A stretch of DNA of 64,000 nt, taken from Amycolatopsis sp. NBRC 101858 (GTDB taxonomy: Bacteria > Actinomycetota > Actinomycetes > Mycobacteriales > Pseudonocardiaceae). The notes beneath the pieces were generated by a model that searched no databases, had not been told where the DNA came from, and worked only from the letters and a program-made list of their open reading frames with translations. Position 1 is the stretch's first letter. Every line of letters begins with the position of its first letter. Shown in pieces: positions 60,248-64,000 of this stretch. The stretch lies in the NCBI RefSeq assembly GCF_030269325.1, contig NZ_BSTD01000001.1, positions 1,876,681 to 1,940,680 on the forward strand, given 5' to 3'. The position numbers and the translations under genes were made by a program.

Positions 60248-61275
60248 CGGCCCAGCACCGGCCTCGGCACCGCGGCCGTGTACACCGGCCGGGCCCGGAA
60301 GCCCAGCTCCTGCTTGAGCTCGATCATCCCGCGGCCCGCGGACAGCTCCTTCGCCCCGCGCCGCGCGGTGAAGCGCACCGCGCGGACGTAGGAGTCGAAG
60401 TACAGCCACCGCCGCCCGCCCGCTCCGGGTGGGAGGGCGGCCCAGTGCTGCAGGACCGGCGTGTCCGGGTGGTCGAGCAGGGTCTGCACCGCGAGCAGCC
60501 GCCCGTCGGTCCCGGTGTAGGTCAGCGTGTGCACGTCCGGCCGCCGGACGAACCGGTCCAGGAACGTCGAAGACGGCATCGTGCGGGTGTCCAGCGCGAT
60601 CCGCCCGTAGCGCTCGCGGTGCTGCCGGATCAGCCCGGCCAGCTCGGCGCCGTCGAGGTCGTCACGGGCCGGGCCGCCGCGCACCACGAGCGTCTCGTCT
60701 TCGGCGAGCCGGCGGCGCTGCCGCCGCAGCCCGGCGCGGCGCGACTTGGCCAGCGACGCGATCCAGTCCTCTTCGGACTCGAACCAGTTCTCCAGCACGG
60801 CCACCGGGTCCACGCGCTTGACGAGCCTGCCCCGCCCTTCGAGCCCGGCGGCGAGCTCGTCGCCGATCGCGCGGTACACCACCGCGATCAGGCCGGGGCC
60901 GAGGTGGCGGCCCAGCTCGCGTTCGAACGCCCGGACCAGGGTCCGCCGGTCCCGGCAGCCGGGCGCGAAGACGATGCCCGGGTAGCCGCTCAGCCATGGC
61001 TGGCAGACCTCGGCCCAGAACGGCCGGAGCAACCGCTTTCCCGGCGGCGGCGCGAACCTCGGCGAGAGCCGGGGACGGCAGACCAGCACGGACGCCGCGG
61101 CGACGAGCTCGGCCCCGTCGGCCGCGACGACCAGGAGCTGCGGGTTGCGGGCGCCCCAGGCCTCGAGGCCCATCACCTCGTAGTCCCACACCGGGTGCAG
61201 CCGGGCGGCGCGCGCGAACTCCGCCCAGCCCGCGGGCACCGGATCGACGCGGGGATCGTGGAACGCGAACCTCAT
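60244..61275 (-). CDS. CelD/FemAB-like GNAT acyltransferase, paralog 1 of 4
   Basis: 343 aa from ATG 61273-61275 overlapping the stop of the upstream gene (ATGA). Starts FAFHDPRVDPVPAGWAEFARAA. Blocks: SLAKSRRAGLRRQRRRLAED, DDLDGAELAGLIRQHRERYG, RRPDVHTLTYTGTDGRLLAVQTLLDH, HWAALPPGAGGRRWLYFDSYVRAVRFTA, SAGRGMIELKQELGFRARP and the ending VPRPVLGR. First of the four paralogs in transcription order. No membrane segment. Confidence 0.77.
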   Translation of the reverse strand: MRFAFHDPRVDPVPAGWAEFARAARLHPVWDYEVMGLEAWGARNPQLLVVAADGAELVAAASVLVCRPRLSPRFAPPPGKRLLRPFWAEVCQPWLSGYPGIVFAPGCRDRRTLVRAFERELGRHLGPGLIAVVYRAIGDELAAGLEGRGRLVKRVDPVAVLENWFESEEDWIASLAKSRRAGLRRQRRRLAEDETLVVRGGPARDDLDGAELAGLIRQHRERYGRIALDTRTMPSSTFLDRFVRRPDVHTLTYTGTDGRLLAVQTLLDHPDTPVLQHWAALPPGAGGRRWLYFDSYVRAVRFTARRGAKELSAGRGMIELKQELGFRARPVYTAAVPRPVLGR

Positions 61276-62030
61276 GCGACGACGACCGGGGTGCCGTGCC
61301 GCGGGCAGGGCGCGATCTCGCCGTGGATCCCGCCGGCCGGGATGACGTCCACGAACCGCGGGGACTCTTGGCGCAGCAACGTGAACGCGAGCCCGCCCGC
61401 GGTCGGCCGCGCGTAGACGTGCGGCCAGTCGAGGTGCCACCGCCCGCAGCTCCCCAGCGCGCCGAGGTACCCGAGCGCCGGATCGTGCAGCACGCCGTAC
61501 GGACCGGTGTCCAGCGAGTCGAGTTCGCGGTGCGGCACGGCCTCGACGCGGTGGTCCTCGGTGAACGCCGTGATCGCCTTGTCGTCCCCGACCGCCAGCA
61601 CGCGGTGCCCGCGGGCCAGCACGGCCGCCACCTCGCGCAGCACCGGCACGCTCGGCGCGTCCGGGTCGGCGACGCACCCCCGCACGGCCTTGGGCAGGTC
61701 GGCCGGTGGGCGCACGCCGTCCGGCCCCAGGAGGACGACGAGGCTGCCGGGCCCCGGGCGGCGAGCCGTCCGCAGCACCCGGCCGAGCCCGCGCGACGGC
61801 TCGGTCCGCTGCGCGCCACCGGCGAGCGGAACGAGATCGACCGACTTGTGCACCGCTTCCGCGAGGGGTGCCGCGCCGCCGTCGGTCCCGGTGCGCCCGG
61901 GCACCAGCACCGGGTCTTCCCGGCCGTCGAGCGCCCAGCGCTCCCGGTAGAACGGCACCGTCGCGAACGCCGAGCGCACCGCCCGGACGTACGCAGCGCG
62001 CCAAACGACCCCCGCCCCCAGACTCCACAT
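61272..62030 (-). CDS. Adenylate-forming-enzyme-like protein heading the acyltransferase operon
   Basis: 252 aa from ATG 62028-62030. The start WRAAYVRAVRSAFATVPFYRERWAL is the N-terminal pattern of phenylacetate-CoA-ligase/CapK-type adenylating enzymes (V-x-x-A-F-x-x-V-P-F-Y-R). The body is only half the family length; the ATP-binding P-loop (SSGTTG) is not visible, and the C-terminal part looks like a small alpha/beta domain (RFVDVIPAGGIHGEIAPCPRHG). Possibly a carrier- or CoA-binding remnant with a new role. First gene of the six-gene leftward operon, stop overlapping the next start. Confidence 0.5.
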   Translation of the reverse strand: MWSLGAGVVWRAAYVRAVRSAFATVPFYRERWALDGREDPVLVPGRTGTDGGAAPLAEAVHKSVDLVPLAGGAQRTEPSRGLGRVLRTARRPGPGSLVVLLGPDGVRPPADLPKAVRGCVADPDAPSVPVLREVAAVLARGHRVLAVGDDKAITAFTEDHRVEAVPHRELDSLDTGPYGVLHDPALGYLGALGSCGRWHLDWPHVYARPTAGGLAFTLLRQESPRFVDVIPAGGIHGEIAPCPRHGTPVVVA

Positions 62031-62304
62031 GGCCGGGGAGTCTGCGTCATCCGTGCCCCGCAGGGAAGGAGTTCGGCGGCAGGAGACCCCGAATGCCGGA
62101 TGGGTTACTACTTTGGTCTGGGTCTGAACGGAGGAATTCGTAGTTCTGCCGTCGCCGAACAACGATCCATCTGCTTATAACTCCGCCACATCACGCATCG
62201 CGGCAAGCGGCCTCACCGAATCCGACTGGGGGATTCATGATCGCAATTCACACCGGCAGTGACCGGCCGGACACGAATTCACTACCTCACCCCGAGCACC
62301 ACAG
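62031..62304. other. Divergent promoter region of the acyltransferase and GT2/ATP-grasp operons
   Basis: 274 nt, clearly more AT-rich than the flanks, no ORF of note. It must hold the promoters of both operons; I see no strong palindrome. Confidence 0.5.
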
Positions 62305-63315
62305 ATGACCGGGCCTTTCCCCGGACCGGCCCACAGTGGACTCACCGTAGTCATCCCGTGCTTCAACGAAGTCGAGAACATCGGACCGTCCTATCGGGAA
62401 ATAACCAACGAACTGGGTCACTATTCACTGGAGTTGTTCTTCGTCGACGACGGGAGCGCCGACGGCACCCTGGACGAGATCCGCGCGCTCGCGGCCGCCG
62501 ACCCGCGCGTGCGGTACCTGTCCTTTTCCCGGAACTTCGGTTTCGAGGCCGCTTTCTCGGCCGGCTACCGCTACGCGTCGCAACCGTGGATCCTGCACGT
62601 CGACGCCGACCAGCAGTTCCCGGCCGCCGAGGCGGAGAAGCTCATCGCGGCGGCCGAACAGGGCAACGACGCGGTGTTCGGCGTCCGCACCAACCGCCAG
62701 GACCCTAGGCTGCGGCGCTGGGGCACCGCGGCGTTCCACTTCTTCGGCCGTCGCGTGCTGCGCATGGAGATCCCGCCGGGGGCCACGGCGTTCCGGCTGG
62801 TCCGCGCGGAACTGGCCCGCAAGATCGTCGACCTGCGGCTCGGCACGCCGTACTTCCTGGCCACGGTGCCCCTGCTGACCAGCCGGTACGCCTGCGTCCA
62901 GGTGGCCCACCGGGCCCGGGAACGCGGTGAGTCCAAAGTGGGCTTCGGGTTCCTGGCGTCGCACGCCATCGAGCTCTTCGTCGGGTTCACCCGGCGGCTC
63001 ACGACGGCGGCGTCCGCGGCGGCCCTGCTGGCCGCGGGGATCGCGGTGCTCACCGGCGGGGCCGCGGCGTTCGGCGCGCTCGGCGCCGGGGTGACGACCA
63101 CGCTGCTGTTCGCGCTGCTCGCGGTGCTGCTGCTGGTGGCGTCGCTGACCGTGCGCTACCTCGTCGTGGTCGGCGCGGGGCAACCGCGGCCGCGGCAGTT
63201 CTACGTCCGGGAAGCGAACGTCGTCGTCGACGCCGAGGACCGGCTCTTCACCCCGGCGGACCCCGAGGGTCCCCGGCTCATCGATGTGCACCTGGGGAAA
63301 GGCGTTTCAGCGTGA
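62305..63315 (+). CDS. GT2 glycosyltransferase, polyprenyl-phosphate type
   Basis: 336 aa from ATG 62305. GT-A fold: LTVVIPCFNEVENIGPSYREI, FFVDDGSADGT, ILHVDADQQFP (DxD-like DAD) and FSRNFGFEAAFSAGYRYA, close to DPM1/GtrB-like polyprenyl-phosphate glycosyltransferases. Two C-terminal membrane helices (AALLAAGIAVLTGGAAAFGAL and TLLFALLAVLLLVASLTVRYLVVV) agree with that group. A soluble tail follows. It would make an undecaprenyl-phosphate sugar or a glycosylated carrier. Stop overlaps the ATP-grasp start (GTGA). Confidence 0.85.
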   Translation: MTGPFPGPAHSGLTVVIPCFNEVENIGPSYREITNELGHYSLELFFVDDGSADGTLDEIRALAAADPRVRYLSFSRNFGFEAAFSAGYRYASQPWILHVDADQQFPAAEAEKLIAAAEQGNDAVFGVRTNRQDPRLRRWGTAAFHFFGRRVLRMEIPPGATAFRLVRAELARKIVDLRLGTPYFLATVPLLTSRYACVQVAHRARERGESKVGFGFLASHAIELFVGFTRRLTTAASAAALLAAGIAVLTGGAAAFGALGAGVTTTLLFALLAVLLLVASLTVRYLVVVGAGQPRPRQFYVREANVVVDAEDRLFTPADPEGPRLIDVHLGKGVSA

Positions 63316-64000
63316 CGAGTTCGAAGAAGGCCCCCGCGAGAACCCTGGTGATCCTGGGGGGCGCGGACGGTTCGGTCAGCACCTACGAGCGGGCGCGGGA
63401 GCTCGGGTTCCGGACGATCTGCGTGGACGTCCGGCCCACCGCGCCGGCGGTGGCCGTCGCCGACGAGTTCCTGCGGGTGAGCGTCCGGGCGCCGGAGCAG
63501 ATCGCGGCGGCGCTCGACGGCCGTCGCGACCTCGCCGGCGTGCTGTGCCCGGCCAGCGACGTCGGCCTGCCCGCACTGGCGTGGCTCACCCGGCACTGGG
63601 GGATGCCGGACCCGCTGCCCGAGTACGCGGTCCGCGCGTCGACCGACAAGCCGGTCTTCCGCGCGCTCTGCGACCACCTCGGACTGCCGAGCTACCGCAG
63701 CGTCGGCGGCCGTCCCGGTCCGGAGCTGATCCACGCCGCCCAGCAGCTGCGGTTCCCCGCGCTGGTCAAGCCGGTCGACTCCTCCGGCAGCCGCGGCGTC
63801 GTCTCCTGCGCGGGCCCGGGCCGGCTGGCCAAGGCGTTCACCGAGTCGCTCGCGTTCTCGCCCTCCGGACGGCTGGTCGTCGAAGAGCACCTCGACGGCT
63901 CGCACTTCACCATCGAGGCGCTGGTCGTCGACGGCCGGATCGTGTTCCACGCCGTGACCGAACGCGTGCTCACGCCGCCGCCGTTCTTCGTGACGTCGTC
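63312..64000 (+). CDS. ATP-grasp ligase (partial, 3' end beyond window)
   Basis: Starts at GTG 63312 and runs off the window; about 229 residues are visible. N-terminal PreATP-like domain LVILGGADGSVSTYERARELGFRTICVDVRP. ATP-grasp features: RASTDKPVFRALCDHLGLPSYR, FPALVKPVDSSGSRGVV (Lys and Gly/Ser loop), and VVEEHLDGSHFTIEALVVDGRIVFHAVTERV. Of the carboxylate-amine/thiol ligase type used for amide bonds in dipeptides and natural products. Coupled to the GT2 gene and opposite the acyltransferase operon. Confidence 0.85.
   Translation, partial: MTSSKKAPARTLVILGGADGSVSTYERARELGFRTICVDVRPTAPAVAVADEFLRVSVRAPEQIAAALDGRRDLAGVLCPASDVGLPALAWLTRHWGMPDPLPEYAVRASTDKPVFRALCDHLGLPSYRSVGGRPGPELIHAAQQLRFPALVKPVDSSGSRGVVSCAGPGRLAKAFTESLAFSPSGRLVVEEHLDGSHFTIEALVVDGRIVFHAVTERVLTPPPFFVTS

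Overview
The window is high-GC actinobacterial DNA of roughly 70% GC. GTG starts are common, and several promoters place a TAnnnT box about 7 nt before a start codon, which suggests leaderless mRNAs. Gene content and order point to the Pseudonocardiales, most like Amycolatopsis. From memory, much of the window follows the Mycobacterium tuberculosis order Rv3654c to Rv3683, broken up by lineage-specific insertions.

Layout. 1-5196 (minus): a Tad/Flp pilus operon (CpaE-like, TadA, TadB, TadC, small pilin, TadE-like, Rv3654c-like). Between the cpaE-like gene and tadA sits a 125-bp tandem repeat that encodes four short, 4-nt-overlapping ORFs. 5197-7246: two DnaA-box-like sites, the Rv3661-type HAD phosphatase and a likely Ms1 (6S-like) RNA. 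7247-14248: a muropeptide recycling locus (NagZ, NamZ, AmiE-like hydrolase, MurR-like regulator, MurQ). 14295-28230: transporters and housekeeping genes (NiCoT, MFS/ArsR, PRTase, acs, VIT with an iron box, POT symporter, NhaA, EphE-like). 28342-33694: a GntR-TetR hybrid regulator, marP, a CoA-type Nudix, TlpA-like, nth and crp. 33744-40551: an accessory stretch with a probable minus-strand sRNA, an MFS pump, a frameshifted sliding-clamp paralog, a PD-(D/E)XK-like nuclease, a double Lrp regulator, and a VOC protein with an esterase. 40532-54171: mycoredoxin, MBL, Nudix, two related unknown proteins, RidA, two Get3/ArsA-like ATPases, whiB4-like, ponA2-like, a lower-GC insert, a Ser/Thr kinase, a metallophosphoesterase and tRNA-Pro(CGG). 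54213-64000: a methyltransferase, an S9 peptidase, and a biosynthetic-looking locus.

The biosynthetic-looking locus is the strongest candidate for an undescribed system. Four divergent paralogs of a CelD/FemAB-like GNAT protein lie head to tail with ATGA/GTGA overlaps. They follow a protein whose N-terminus resembles adenylate-forming enzymes and precede a small tautomerase. A polyprenyl-phosphate-type GT2 and an ATP-grasp ligase diverge from them. A pathway that serially acylates or aminoacylates a carrier or glycan would fit, but this is inference.

Regulation visible in sequence: Crp/GlxR-type sites before crp, before the membrane-protein/ArsA genes and (weaker) before ponA2; a DtxR/IdeR-like box before VIT; perfect palindromes at the GntR-TetR regulator, the ArsR regulator and the 34109 MFS gene; and strong hairpin terminators between convergent genes. 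No CRISPR array, insertion sequence or rRNA gene was seen.
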